Assembly (NCBI GenBank): GCA_036824005.1
Contig: DAITBA010000006.1
Coordinates: 62,001-126,000, forward strand
DNA: 64,000 nucleotides
Reading direction: 5' to 3'
From: DAITBA01 sp036824005
Lineage (GTDB): Bacteria; Pseudomonadota; Gammaproteobacteria; Burkholderiales; Rhodocyclaceae
Part shown: positions 51,416 to 59,570 of the stretch, one piece after another
How positions within the stretch are numbered: the first letter of the stretch is position 1
Layout: each line of letters begins with the position of its first letter
The notes under the pieces: generated by a model
What the model was told of the DNA's origin: nothing
Seen by the model: the letters and a program-made list of their open reading frames with translations, nothing else
Database searches by the model: none
Translations under genes and position numbers: made by a program

Positions 51416-52312
51416 TCAGTGTATCGATCGCGCGGACACGAGCACGTCGCATGTCGATTCGGCGAGCACGTGCTTGGTGACGCTGCCCAGGAGCAATTCC
51501 TCGAAAGCGTTCTTGCCGTGTTTGCCCAGCACGATCAGATCGCAATCCTGCTCCTGTTCCTGCTCGACGATACGTACGGCGGGATGCCCTTGGAGCGCGC
51601 TCACGCGCATGTCTGAAGCATCGAGACCGGCGTCGGCGAGAAGTTGCCGCAGGCGTGCCAGCACGGCCTGCCGGGCGGCAATGCGGTATTGGTTGATCCT
51701 GTCTTCTTCCACACCTGCGAAGCGCAGCTTGCCTTCGAAGGGGACGTCGAAGACGTGCGTCAAGATCAAATCCGCCCGCGGCGCGATCACACGGGCAAGG
51801 GCGACCGACGTTTTCGACCAGGGCGAGAAATCCACGGGTACCAGCACCCGGCGATAGTCGTCGATCGGCGTTTGCTTGACCACCAGAATCGGGCGCAGGG
51901 TTCTGCGCAGCAGGCGCTCGGACGTCGTGCCGAGCAGCAGGTGACGCATGAAGGCTTCGCCGCGCGCACCCACGACCAGCAGGTCGGCGTCGATGGCATC
52001 GGCGTAACCGGCTATCTCCTTCAGAACCGCTCCCGTGGCGAGATGGACGGTAGGCGATATGTCCCATGGCTGTCCGGCCTCGGTAGCGAGTTGTTCCAGT
52101 TCCCTACGCGTTTGATCCAGCAGGCGCTCTTCGACCGGCTGCGCCTCGGCGCCGAGGAACTCCTTCAGGTCGGTCAGGACGCCCTGGCTCACGACGTGCG
52201 CGAGCGCAAGTCGGGCGCCGGAGAGCTTCGCGAGGCGCGCGGCGCGTGTTGCCGCATGGCGGGCCGGAGCCGACAGGTCGGTGGCTGACAATATGAGCTT
52301 GATCTGGTTCAT
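51416..52312 (-). CDS. Tandem universal stress protein (two UspA domains)
   Basis: A 298-aa protein with two Usp domains (about 1-147 and 150-298). Domain 1 ends LLVVGARGEAFMRHLLLGTTSERLLR and domain 2 has DLIVLGKHGKNAFEELLLGSVTKHVL; both follow the ATP-binding G-x-x-G-x9-G-S/T pattern (V-G-A-R-G; L-G-K-H-G). AAGGAGG is 7 nt before ATG 52312. It is divergent from nothing and lies 61 nt upstream of the Mrp operon on the same strand, so may be co-transcribed. Confidence 0.9.
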   Translation of the reverse strand: MNQIKLILSATDLSAPARHAATRAARLAKLSGARLALAHVVSQGVLTDLKEFLGAEAQPVEERLLDQTRRELEQLATEAGQPWDISPTVHLATGAVLKEIAGYADAIDADLLVVGARGEAFMRHLLLGTTSERLLRRTLRPILVVKQTPIDDYRRVLVPVDFSPWSKTSVALARVIAPRADLILTHVFDVPFEGKLRFAGVEEDRINQYRIAARQAVLARLRQLLADAGLDASDMRVSALQGHPAVRIVEQEQEQDCDLIVLGKHGKNAFEELLLGSVTKHVLAESTCDVLVSARSIH

Positions 52313-52410
52313 GCCAGTTCCTCCTTGCGCGATGACCATCCTGGAGCCGAGCCGGGCGCTGCGCTGGGCGATCGTGGATTGGTCGTTTCTATCATTCCCG
52401 TTGCGGTTGC

Positions 52411-54378
52411 TCAACTGCGCAGAACGCGCTCGGCGGCGTCGAGGTCCTGTGAAGAGCCAAACAACACCACGGCGTCGTCGACTTCCAATGTCGTCCCCGG
52501 CGGCGGCGCGAGCAGGCGTTTGCCCCGGCGGACCAGCGCCGTGACGACGACTCCGTCCAGCGCAAGCTCTTCGATTGTCCGTCCGGCCACGCTTCCGCCG
52601 GAAGGGACGACGACAGGCTTCATGCGCTCCGCATCGCGGTCGAACTGAGCGTCCGCCAGCACATCCTCGCCCCGCAGGACCTCGCGCAGCAGACGGTAGC
52701 GGGACAGGCGCTGCCCCTCGAAGCGCCGCATCACATGCCCGGCAGGCACGTCGAGCAGCAGCAGGACGTGGGTCGCGATCATGAGGCCCGCCTCCAGCGT
52801 CTCGGGCACCACCTCGGTGGCGCCCGCCCCGCGCAGCGCCTCCACATGGCTCTCGTCGCGGGTGCGCACCATCACCGGCAGCTCGGGCCGCAGCGCCCGC
52901 ACGTGTCGCAGCACCTCGAGGGCGGCGGCCACGTCGTCGTGACTGACGACGATGAGCCGGGCAGTGGCGATGCCGACCGCCTCGAGGATGTCGCGCTCGC
53001 TGCTGTCGGCATAGAAGACCCGCTCACCGGCCAGACGCGCCTGCTTCACCCGCGCCGGGTCGAGGTCGAGGGCAACGTAGGGGATGTTCTCTTCCTCCAG
53101 AACGCGTCCGATGTTCTGGCCGATGCGGCCGTAGCCGCAAATGATCACGTGCCCGCTCAGCAGGGCCGCATCGGTGGGTGGCAGTATCGGCGCGTAATCC
53201 TCGGCCTCGGCGGGCAAGGGCGCGAGGCGCCGGGCGATCGAATGGTTGTAGCGGATCAGAAATGGTCCGGCGATCATGGACAGCAGCACCGACGTGAGCG
53301 CGATCTGCCCGATCCTCCCGTCGATCACCTGCGCGCCCAGTGCGATGGCGATGAGCGCGAAGCCGAACTCGCCGCCGACGGCCAGCGTGAGCGCGGTGCG
53401 CCAGGCGGTGAGGGGCTCGATGCGCGTCAGGCGAAGGATGCCTGCCACGAGCGCGGTCTTGATCACGACCAGGGCAGCCGCGCCCGCCAGCGCCCAGTGC
53501 CAGACGCGCAAGGCCTCGCCCGGATCGACCAGCATGCCGATACCGACGAAGAACAGGCCCAGCAGCACGTCGCGAAACGGCCGGATGGCCGTCTCCACCT
53601 GGTGGCGGAACTCGGTCTCGCCCAGCATCACGCCGGCAAGGAAGGCGCCGAATGCCATCGACAGACCCAGCGAGTAGGTGATGGCCGCCGCGGCCAGCGA
53701 GACGAACAGCACGGTGAGCGTGAAGAGTTCCGCCGATCGCCGCTCTGTCACCAGATGGAAGAGGGGCCGCAGCAGCCAGCGTCCGCCCGCCAGCACCCCT
53801 GCCAGGGCGAGCACCGCCTTCGCCAGCGCCGGGGCAAGGGCGGCTCCCAGGGCCTCGGCCGTGGCGATGCCGCCCAATACCGGAATCACCACCACGAAGG
53901 GAACCGCGGTCACGTCCTGGAAGACCGACAGCGCCAGGGAGAGCCGCCCGTGGCGGCTCTGCTCCTCGCGCTGCTCGGTGAGCTGACGCTCGATGATGGT
54001 CGTGGAGGACTGGGCGAACACCGCTCCCACGACGAATGCCGCGGCTGGGGCCAATCCGGCCAGCCAGGCCACGATGCCCACCCCCGCAGTGGTGAGCGCC
54101 ACCTGGGCGGTGCCCAGACCCACGATCAGCCGGCCCAGGGCGTGCAACTGCTGCGGCGAGAACCCGAGTCCGATGGTGAACAGGAGAAAGACGATGCCGA
54201 ACTCGGCAAGCGGCCGCAACCAGTCCGGGTCGATGATCGGACCGGGCGTGTGGGGTCCCACCAGGACGCCGACCAGCAGATAGGCAAGGACCGACGGCGC
54301 GTGCAGGCGCCGCAGCAGGAGCACCGCCGCCACCGTCGTGCCAAGCAGCAGCAGGATGTGGTGCAGGGGTTGGTCTAT
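52411..54378 (-). CDS. CPA2 monovalent cation:H+ antiporter with TrkA-N and TrkA-C domains
   Basis: A KefB/YbaL-type antiporter, about 655 aa. Residues 1-385 are the membrane domain (LAYLLVGVLVGPHTPGP, AQSSTTIIERQL, ALSVFQDVTAVP), about 405-540 is a TrkA-N Rossmann domain (VIICGYGRIGQNIG), and the end is TrkA-C-like. The first TM helix (PLHHILLLLGTTVAAVLLLRRL) is needed for the fold, but the frame from its preceding stop to this helix has no ATG, GTG or TTG. ATA 54378 lies 6 nt after AAGGAG, so I annotate from there. A GTG at 54333 would remove most of TM1. Confidence 0.85.
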   Translation of the reverse strand: MDQPLHHILLLLGTTVAAVLLLRRLHAPSVLAYLLVGVLVGPHTPGPIIDPDWLRPLAEFGIVFLLFTIGLGFSPQQLHALGRLIVGLGTAQVALTTAGVGIVAWLAGLAPAAAFVVGAVFAQSSTTIIERQLTEQREEQSRHGRLSLALSVFQDVTAVPFVVVIPVLGGIATAEALGAALAPALAKAVLALAGVLAGGRWLLRPLFHLVTERRSAELFTLTVLFVSLAAAAITYSLGLSMAFGAFLAGVMLGETEFRHQVETAIRPFRDVLLGLFFVGIGMLVDPGEALRVWHWALAGAAALVVIKTALVAGILRLTRIEPLTAWRTALTLAVGGEFGFALIAIALGAQVIDGRIGQIALTSVLLSMIAGPFLIRYNHSIARRLAPLPAEAEDYAPILPPTDAALLSGHVIICGYGRIGQNIGRVLEEENIPYVALDLDPARVKQARLAGERVFYADSSERDILEAVGIATARLIVVSHDDVAAALEVLRHVRALRPELPVMVRTRDESHVEALRGAGATEVVPETLEAGLMIATHVLLLLDVPAGHVMRRFEGQRLSRYRLLREVLRGEDVLADAQFDRDAERMKPVVVPSGGSVAGRTIEELALDGVVVTALVRRGKRLLAPPPGTTLEVDDAVVLFGSSQDLDAAERVLRS

Positions 54379-54384
54379 GGCGCA

Positions 54385-54390
54385 CTCCTT
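54385..54390 (-). promoter_or_regulatory. Ribosome-binding site pointing to an ATA start
   Basis: AAGGAG on the minus strand, 6 nt before the ATA at 54378. No standard start codon in the antiporter frame lies at suitable spacing, so this site decides the unusual start. Confidence 0.6.
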
Positions 54391-54461
54391 GCGTTTCGGT
54401 ATGCATTCTGGTCCCGATCATGATCGCCGCTGGCCGGGCTTGCCGCAAGAAAATCGCCGCC

Positions 54462-54698
54462 TCAGGCCGGTTCCCACCAACCGCGCCGCAAGGCGCGGCG
54501 CGTCCGGCGCCGCTTCTTGCGCGCCGGCTTCGTCTCGCCACGGCCGAGCACATACCCGGCCAGATCGCGCAATGCATCCTTGACACCGCGCCTCCTCGGC
54601 ACGAGCTCGTCCAGATCGAGTGCGAAGTAGCGGCGTGTCGTCACCAGCACGCGCTCCCGCTGCGCGGCGAAGTCGGCCGCTTCCTTGTCGTCGTCCAT
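54462..54698 (-). CDS. Small basic hypothetical protein
   Basis: A 78-aa ORF with an excellent ribosome site (AAGGAGGAG, 6 nt spacing). The N-terminal half is mixed charge (MDDDKEAADFAAQRERVLV), with a central ALDLDELVPRRRGVKDALRD, and the C-terminus is strongly basic (KPARKKRRRTRRALRRGWW). No family is recognised. It might bind nucleic acid or acidic lipid. It lies between the P-type ATPase and the CPA2 antiporter genes. Confidence 0.6.
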   Translation of the reverse strand: MDDDKEAADFAAQRERVLVTTRRYFALDLDELVPRRRGVKDALRDLAGYVLGRGETKPARKKRRRTRRALRRGWWEPA

Positions 54699-54740
54699 GT
54701 CTCACTCCTCCTTGTCGTTATCGGCACCGCACAAGCCCCG

Positions 54741-57434
54741 TCACCTGTGGCCCGCCGGCAGCAGGCGCCGGCGCAGGAATTTCTCGATTTCCAGCAGCAC
54801 CAGCAGCCCAACGCCGACCGCGACGATCTGCAGGCCGGTGGCGAAGGACAGCGGGCGGCTGTGGAAGAAGGTCTCCATGAAGGGCGCATAGGTAAACAGC
54901 AGCTGCAGGCCGAACACCGAGAACACCGCGATCAGCACCGGTCTGGTGCCCTTGACGCCCTCGAACGTGAAGGACGGCGCACGCAGATAGCGCACGCTGA
55001 AGAGGTAGAACACCTCCATCGCCACCAGGGTGTTCACGGCGACGGTGCGCGCTTCCTCGACGGGGGCGCCGCGCAGGAGCGCCAGCTCGAACATGCCGAA
55101 GATGCCGGCGAGGAACAGCGCCGAGACGAGCAGGATGCGCCAGAGCAGGAACCCGGAGATGACCGGCTCCTCGGGCGCGCGCGGCGGCCGGCGCATCACC
55201 TCGCGCTCGGTCGGCTCGAAGGCCAGCGTCATGGCCAGCGCCACCGAGCTGACCATGTTCACCCAGAGGATCTGCACCGGCGTGATGGGCAAAGTCAGTC
55301 CCAGCAGGACGGCGGCAACCAGCGAGAGCGACTCGCCGCCGTTGATCGGCAGCAGGAAGGTGATGGCCTTGCGCAGGTTGTCGTAGACGGTGCGGCCCTC
55401 CTCGACGGCGTGGGCGATGGAGGCGAAGTTGTCGTCGGCGAGCACCATCTCGGCGGCCTCCTTCGCCGCCTCGGTGCCCTTCAGCCCCATCGCCACGCCG
55501 ACGTCGGCCTGCTTCAGGGCCGGCGCGTCGTTCACGCCGTCGCCGGTCATGGCGACGATCTGCCCTTCCGCCTGCAGCGCGCGCACCAGGCGCAGCTTGT
55601 GCTCGGGGCTGGCGCGGGCGAAGACGTCGACCTCGCGCACCGCAGCGCGCAGCGCGGCGTCGTCGAGTTCCTCGATCTCGGCGCCGGTGAGGGCGCGGCG
55701 GCCGTCGCCGATGCCCATGGCGGCGCCGATGGCGCGCGCCGTGACGCCGTGGTCGCCGGTGATCATCTTGACGCTGATGCCGGCGGCGCGGCATTGCGCC
55801 ACCGCGGCGATGGCCTCCTCGCGCGGCGGGTCGATGATGCCGACCAGGGCCAGCAGGGTCAGGCCCTGCTCGACGTCGGCGAAGCCGAGTTCGCGCTTGC
55901 CCTGCTCCATCGGCGCCTCTGCCAGCGCCAGCACGCGCTGGCCGGCCGCGGCGAGCGCCTCGACCTGGCGCTGCCAGAAGGCGTCGTCGAGCGGCCGGTC
56001 CTCGCCGGCGACGCGCTGGCGCGTGCACATCCGCATCAGGCGCTCGGGCGCGCCCTTGACGAAGGCGAAGGCATGGCCGGCGTGGTCGTGGTGCAGGGTG
56101 GCCATGAAGCGGTGCTCGGACTCGAAGGGGATGGCGTCGACGCGCGGCAGCGACTCGCCTTCGTAGTGCCGATCGAGGCCGGCCTTCAGCGCCAGGGTGA
56201 GCAGCGCGCCCTCGGTCGGGTCGCCCTCCAGCTTCCACTCGCCGTCCCGCTCGTGCAGCACGGCGTCGTTGCAGAGCAGCGCCGCGCGCGCGATGTCGGC
56301 CAGCTCGGGCACGTCCTGCGGCGCGACCTCGGCGCCGTCGACGCCGAAGCCGCCGTGCGGCGCATAGCCGGCGCCGCCGACCTCGAAGACGCGCTCGGCG
56401 GTGACGACGCGCTGCACGGTCATCTCGTTCTTCGTCAGCGTGCCGGTCTTGTCCGAGCAGATCACGGTGACGGAACCCAGCGTCTCCACCGCCGGCAGCC
56501 GCCGGATGATGGCGTGGCGGCGCGCCATGCGCTGCACGCCGATGGCCAGCGTGACGGTGAGGATGGCCGGCAGCCCTTCGGGAATCGCCGCCACGGCGAG
56601 GCCGACGGCGGCGGTGAACATCTCGGCGGCGGAAAAGCCGCGCGCCAGCACGCCGAAGGCGAACAGGGCGGCGGCCGAGACGAGGATGGCGCCGGTCAGC
56701 CAGCGCGCAAAGACGGCCATCTTGCGCAGCAGCGGCGTGGCGATCTCCTCGACCTCGGCCAGCAGGCGGCCGATGCGGCCGATCTCGGTGGCCTCGCCGG
56801 TGGCCACCACCAGGCCCTTCGCCTGGCCGTAGGTCACCAGCGTGCCGGAGTAGGCCATCGAGCGGCGGTCGCCGATCGGCGCCGTTTCCGCCACCGGGGC
56901 AAGGTCCTTCTCCACCGCCACCGATTCGCCGGTCAGCGCCGCCTCCTCGACGCGCAGGCTGCGCGCCTCGACCAGGCGCAGGTCGGCCGGCACCTTGTCG
57001 CCGGAGGCGAGGAAGACGATGTCGCCGGGCACCAGCTCCTCGGCCGGGATCTCGCGGCGGCGGCCGTCGCGCAGCACGGCGGCGTGGAGCGAGAGCATGT
57101 TGCGGATGGCGTCGAGCGCCGATTCCGCCTTGCCTTCCTGGAAGAAGCCGATGACGGTGTTGGCCAGCACCACGGCGAGGATGACGCCGCTGTCGACCCA
57201 ATGGCCGAGCGCCGCGGTCACCGCGACGGCGGCGAGCAGCACGTAGATGAGGACGTTGTGGAACTGGGCGAGGAAGCGCAGGAGCGGGCCGCGCTTCTTC
57301 GGCGGCGGCAGGCGGTTGGGGCCGTGCAAGGCGAGGCGGCGCGCCGCCTCGTCATGGCTCAGGCCCTGCGGTGTCGATGCGAGATCGGCGAGCGCTTCCT
57401 CCTTTGTGCGGGCGTGCCAAGCCGATGTAACCAT
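54741..57434 (-). CDS. P-type cation-transporting ATPase (P2-like)
   Basis: An 897-aa pump. Seen in order: an N-terminal cation-ATPase domain (GLSHDEAARRLALHGPNRL), the A-domain motif LTGES, TM4 AAIPEGLPAILTVTLAIG, the phosphorylation site CSDKTGTLTKNE, the KGAPERLM nucleotide block, MITGDH and TGDGVNDAPALKQADVG, and a C-terminal six-TM region. The PEGLP motif is typical of Ca2+/Na+-type P2 pumps; the transported ion is not decided by what I can see. GGGGAGG precedes ATG 57434. Confidence 0.92.
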   Translation of the reverse strand: MVTSAWHARTKEEALADLASTPQGLSHDEAARRLALHGPNRLPPPKKRGPLLRFLAQFHNVLIYVLLAAVAVTAALGHWVDSGVILAVVLANTVIGFFQEGKAESALDAIRNMLSLHAAVLRDGRRREIPAEELVPGDIVFLASGDKVPADLRLVEARSLRVEEAALTGESVAVEKDLAPVAETAPIGDRRSMAYSGTLVTYGQAKGLVVATGEATEIGRIGRLLAEVEEIATPLLRKMAVFARWLTGAILVSAAALFAFGVLARGFSAAEMFTAAVGLAVAAIPEGLPAILTVTLAIGVQRMARRHAIIRRLPAVETLGSVTVICSDKTGTLTKNEMTVQRVVTAERVFEVGGAGYAPHGGFGVDGAEVAPQDVPELADIARAALLCNDAVLHERDGEWKLEGDPTEGALLTLALKAGLDRHYEGESLPRVDAIPFESEHRFMATLHHDHAGHAFAFVKGAPERLMRMCTRQRVAGEDRPLDDAFWQRQVEALAAAGQRVLALAEAPMEQGKRELGFADVEQGLTLLALVGIIDPPREEAIAAVAQCRAAGISVKMITGDHGVTARAIGAAMGIGDGRRALTGAEIEELDDAALRAAVREVDVFARASPEHKLRLVRALQAEGQIVAMTGDGVNDAPALKQADVGVAMGLKGTEAAKEAAEMVLADDNFASIAHAVEEGRTVYDNLRKAITFLLPINGGESLSLVAAVLLGLTLPITPVQILWVNMVSSVALAMTLAFEPTEREVMRRPPRAPEEPVISGFLLWRILLVSALFLAGIFGMFELALLRGAPVEEARTVAVNTLVAMEVFYLFSVRYLRAPSFTFEGVKGTRPVLIAVFSVFGLQLLFTYAPFMETFFHSRPLSFATGLQIVAVGVGLLVLLEIEKFLRRRLLPAGHR

Positions 57435-57468
57435 GGCCTCCCCTTTCTACCCATGGCGAGCGGCAGTT

Positions 57469-58347
57469 TCAGGCGCCGCGTTGCAGCGCGGCGATGCGCT
57501 CTTCGAGCGGCGGGTGGGTCATGAACAGGCGCTTCAGCCCCGCCCCGGCGCCGCCGGAGATGCCGAAGGCGGCCATCTTGTCGGGCAGCGGCGCCGGCTC
57601 GTGGGCGGCGCGCAGGCGTTCGAGCGCGGCGATCATCTTGCCGCGCCCCGAAAGCCGGGCGGCGCCGGCGTCGGCGCGGAACTCGCGCTGGCGCGAGAAC
57701 CAGAAGACGATGACCGAGGCGAGGATGCCGAGCACCATCTGCGCCACGATTAGCGTGACGAAGTAGGCCGGGCCGTGGCCGCGCTCGGTCTTGAAGACGA
57801 CGCGGTCGACGACATGGCCGATGACGCGCGAGAGGAAGATGACGAAGGTGTTCACCACGCCCTGGATCAGCGCCAGGGTCACCATGTCGCCGTTGGCGAC
57901 GTGGGAGACCTCGTGCGCCAGCACCGCCTCCGCCTCGTCGCGGCTCATGGCGCGCAGGAGCCCCGTCGACGCCGCCACCAGCGCGTTGTTGCGGCTCATG
58001 CCGGTGGCGAAGGCGTTGACCTCGGGCGCCTCGTAGATCGCCACCTCCGGCATGCCGATGCCGGCCACCTGCGCCTGGCGGCGCACCGTCTCCACCAGCC
58101 AGCGCTCGATCTCGCTCGACGGCTGCTCGATGACGTGGGCGCCGACCATGCGCTTGGCGCTCCACTTCGACATGGCGAGCGAGATGAAGGCGCCGCCCAT
58201 GCCCATCACGGCGGCGAAGGCGAGCAGACCGCCGAGGTTGAGCCCGCCGTCGGCCAGCACCGGCTCCAGCCCGAGCAGCCGGACGACGATGCTGAGGACG
58301 ACCAGGATCGCGAAGTTGGTGGCGAGGAACAGGACGATGCGCTTCAT
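57469..58347 (-). CDS. htpX: Membrane zinc protease HtpX
   Basis: A 292-aa M48 protease that degrades misfolded membrane proteins. Two N-terminal helices (1-25, 35-55) precede the catalytic block LAHEVSHVANGDM (HExxH near residue 140) and the third zinc ligand region FSRQREFRADAGAARLSG. The C-terminus has FMTHPPLEERIAAL. GGGAG precedes the ATG. It follows the BI-1-like gene by 26 nt, so the two are probably co-transcribed. Confidence 0.93.
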   Translation of the reverse strand: MKRIVLFLATNFAILVVLSIVVRLLGLEPVLADGGLNLGGLLAFAAVMGMGGAFISLAMSKWSAKRMVGAHVIEQPSSEIERWLVETVRRQAQVAGIGMPEVAIYEAPEVNAFATGMSRNNALVAASTGLLRAMSRDEAEAVLAHEVSHVANGDMVTLALIQGVVNTFVIFLSRVIGHVVDRVVFKTERGHGPAYFVTLIVAQMVLGILASVIVFWFSRQREFRADAGAARLSGRGKMIAALERLRAAHEPAPLPDKMAAFGISGGAGAGLKRLFMTHPPLEERIAALQRGA

Positions 58348-58373
58348 GGCGGACTCCCGGGCGGTATGCGGCC

Positions 58374-59051
58374 TCAGTCGTTGCTGGCGAAGCCCAGCAG
58401 CGAGAGCAGGCTCAGGAACAGGTTGTAGATCGCCACGAACAGGCTCACGGTGGCCATGATGTAGTTGGTTTCGCCCCCGCTCACCAGCCGGCTGGTCTCG
58501 AACAGGATCAGCCCGGCCATGAGCAGCACGAACGCCGCGGACACCGCCAGCGAGAGCGCCGGAAGCGCGAGGAAAATCGCCGCGAGCCCGCCGAGGAACG
58601 CCACCAGAATACCCGCGAAGAGGAACCCGCCCAGGAAGCTGAAGTCCCTGCGGCTGACCAGCGCATATCCGGACAGGGCGAGGAATACGGCTGCCGTGCC
58701 GCCCATGGCGGTCATGACGATCTGATGCCCGTTCGGCAGCGCCAGATAGGTGCTGACAATGGGCCCAAGCGTGTAGCCCATGAAGCCGGTGAGCGCGAAA
58801 ACGAAGGCCAGGCCGGCCGCGCTGTCGCGATAGCGCGTGGTCAGGTAGAGCAACCCGAAGTAGCCGACCAGCGTGATCAGCAACCCCGGATGCGGAAGTC
58901 CCAGTGCCGACGCGGCGCCCGCGACCAGGGCGCTAAGGGCCAGTGTCAGCGCGAGCAGCCAGTAGGTATTGCGGATGACCCGGTTGGCGGCAAAACGCCC
59001 CAAGGCGGCGTCCGCCGGACGTGTAGCAACGAGTACCCGTGGTGCATTCAT
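58374..59051 (-). CDS. BI-1/YccA-family membrane protein
   Basis: A 225-aa protein with seven hydrophobic helices, similar to YccA and Bax inhibitor-1. Family blocks are FALTGFMGYTLGPI after TM3 and SRLVSGGETNYIMATVSLFVAIYNLF at the end. In E. coli YccA binds and restrains FtsH. AAGGAG 5 nt before ATG 59051 fixes the start; the frame is open upstream without homology. Neighbouring htpX suggests joint control of membrane proteolysis. Confidence 0.9.
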   Translation of the reverse strand: MNAPRVLVATRPADAALGRFAANRVIRNTYWLLALTLALSALVAGAASALGLPHPGLLITLVGYFGLLYLTTRYRDSAAGLAFVFALTGFMGYTLGPIVSTYLALPNGHQIVMTAMGGTAAVFLALSGYALVSRRDFSFLGGFLFAGILVAFLGGLAAIFLALPALSLAVSAAFVLLMAGLILFETSRLVSGGETNYIMATVSLFVAIYNLFLSLLSLLGFASND

Positions 59052-59100
59052 ATTGTCTCCTTGTCGGGCTTGTGATGGATGATACCGATTAGGCATCGGC

Positions 59101-59442
59101 TCAGCACGCCTGCGATGCGAGTCCGAGTCGCCGCTTGGTCTGGAGACGGTACTCGATGCGGCGGCCGAGTGTCGTGCCGGCACGATCCGCCGCGGAACTG
59201 ATGACGGCGTACAGATCGCTGCCCAAGTCCCGGATCACCAGCGGTGGAAGTAGCGGCAGGCGCATAAGCACGCGACAGAACTTATCGGCACCACCGCGTG
59301 GGCCATTGACGTCGCCGAGACGCACCTCCACCCGCTCGACCCACAGCCGGTAGGGTTGCAAGGCGGATTCGAGGCGCTGAACCACGTGTTGGCGCAACCC
59401 GTCCGTAAGTGTGAAACGACGCGCCTGGATTTCAATCTTCAT
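59101..59442 (-). CDS. HPF/RaiA-like ribosome-associated protein
   Basis: A 113-aa protein of the ribosome hibernation-factor family, which bind the 30S subunit in stress or stationary phase. It follows the beta-alpha-beta-beta-beta-alpha pattern: MKIEIQARRFTLTDGLRQHV with a helix RLESALQPY, the strand VERVEVRLGDVNG, and a C-terminal helix DLYAVISSAADRAGTTLGRR. The long HPF C-terminal dimerisation domain is absent. It is divergent from the nhaR-like gene. Confidence 0.8.
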   Translation of the reverse strand: MKIEIQARRFTLTDGLRQHVVQRLESALQPYRLWVERVEVRLGDVNGPRGGADKFCRVLMRLPLLPPLVIRDLGSDLYAVISSAADRAGTTLGRRIEYRLQTKRRLGLASQAC

Positions 59443-59485
59443 GAACTCCTCTCCTTTGGCAGATGCGTTGGGACCGCTCGATCAC

Positions 59486-59504
59486 TACTGTACGCACGAC
59501 AGTA
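59486..59504. promoter_or_regulatory. Inverted repeat TACTGT-N7-ACAGTA, candidate operator
   Basis: Perfect 6-nt arms separated by ACGCACG in the 128-nt divergent gap between the HPF-like and nhaR-like genes. The arms match those of the E. coli LexA box, but the spacer is one base too short (CTG-N9-CAG instead of N10). A LysR-type or other operator controlling both genes is an alternative. Confidence 0.4.
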
Positions 59505-59570
59505 CATCAGGTAAAGTCGATTTAATTAGTTGTTGCAATCGGTTTTCTCGAATGTATGGGAGTATGTGCG

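Noticed and set aside
54420..57524. Frame of more than 1000 codons antisense to the P-type ATPase
   Set aside because: Shadow frame; His/Arg/Gly-rich without domain motifs, while the opposite strand encodes a complete pump.
59486..59504. Genuine SOS (LexA) box
   Set aside because: Arms match but spacing is CTG-N9-CAG instead of N10, and neither neighbour is a DNA-repair gene.
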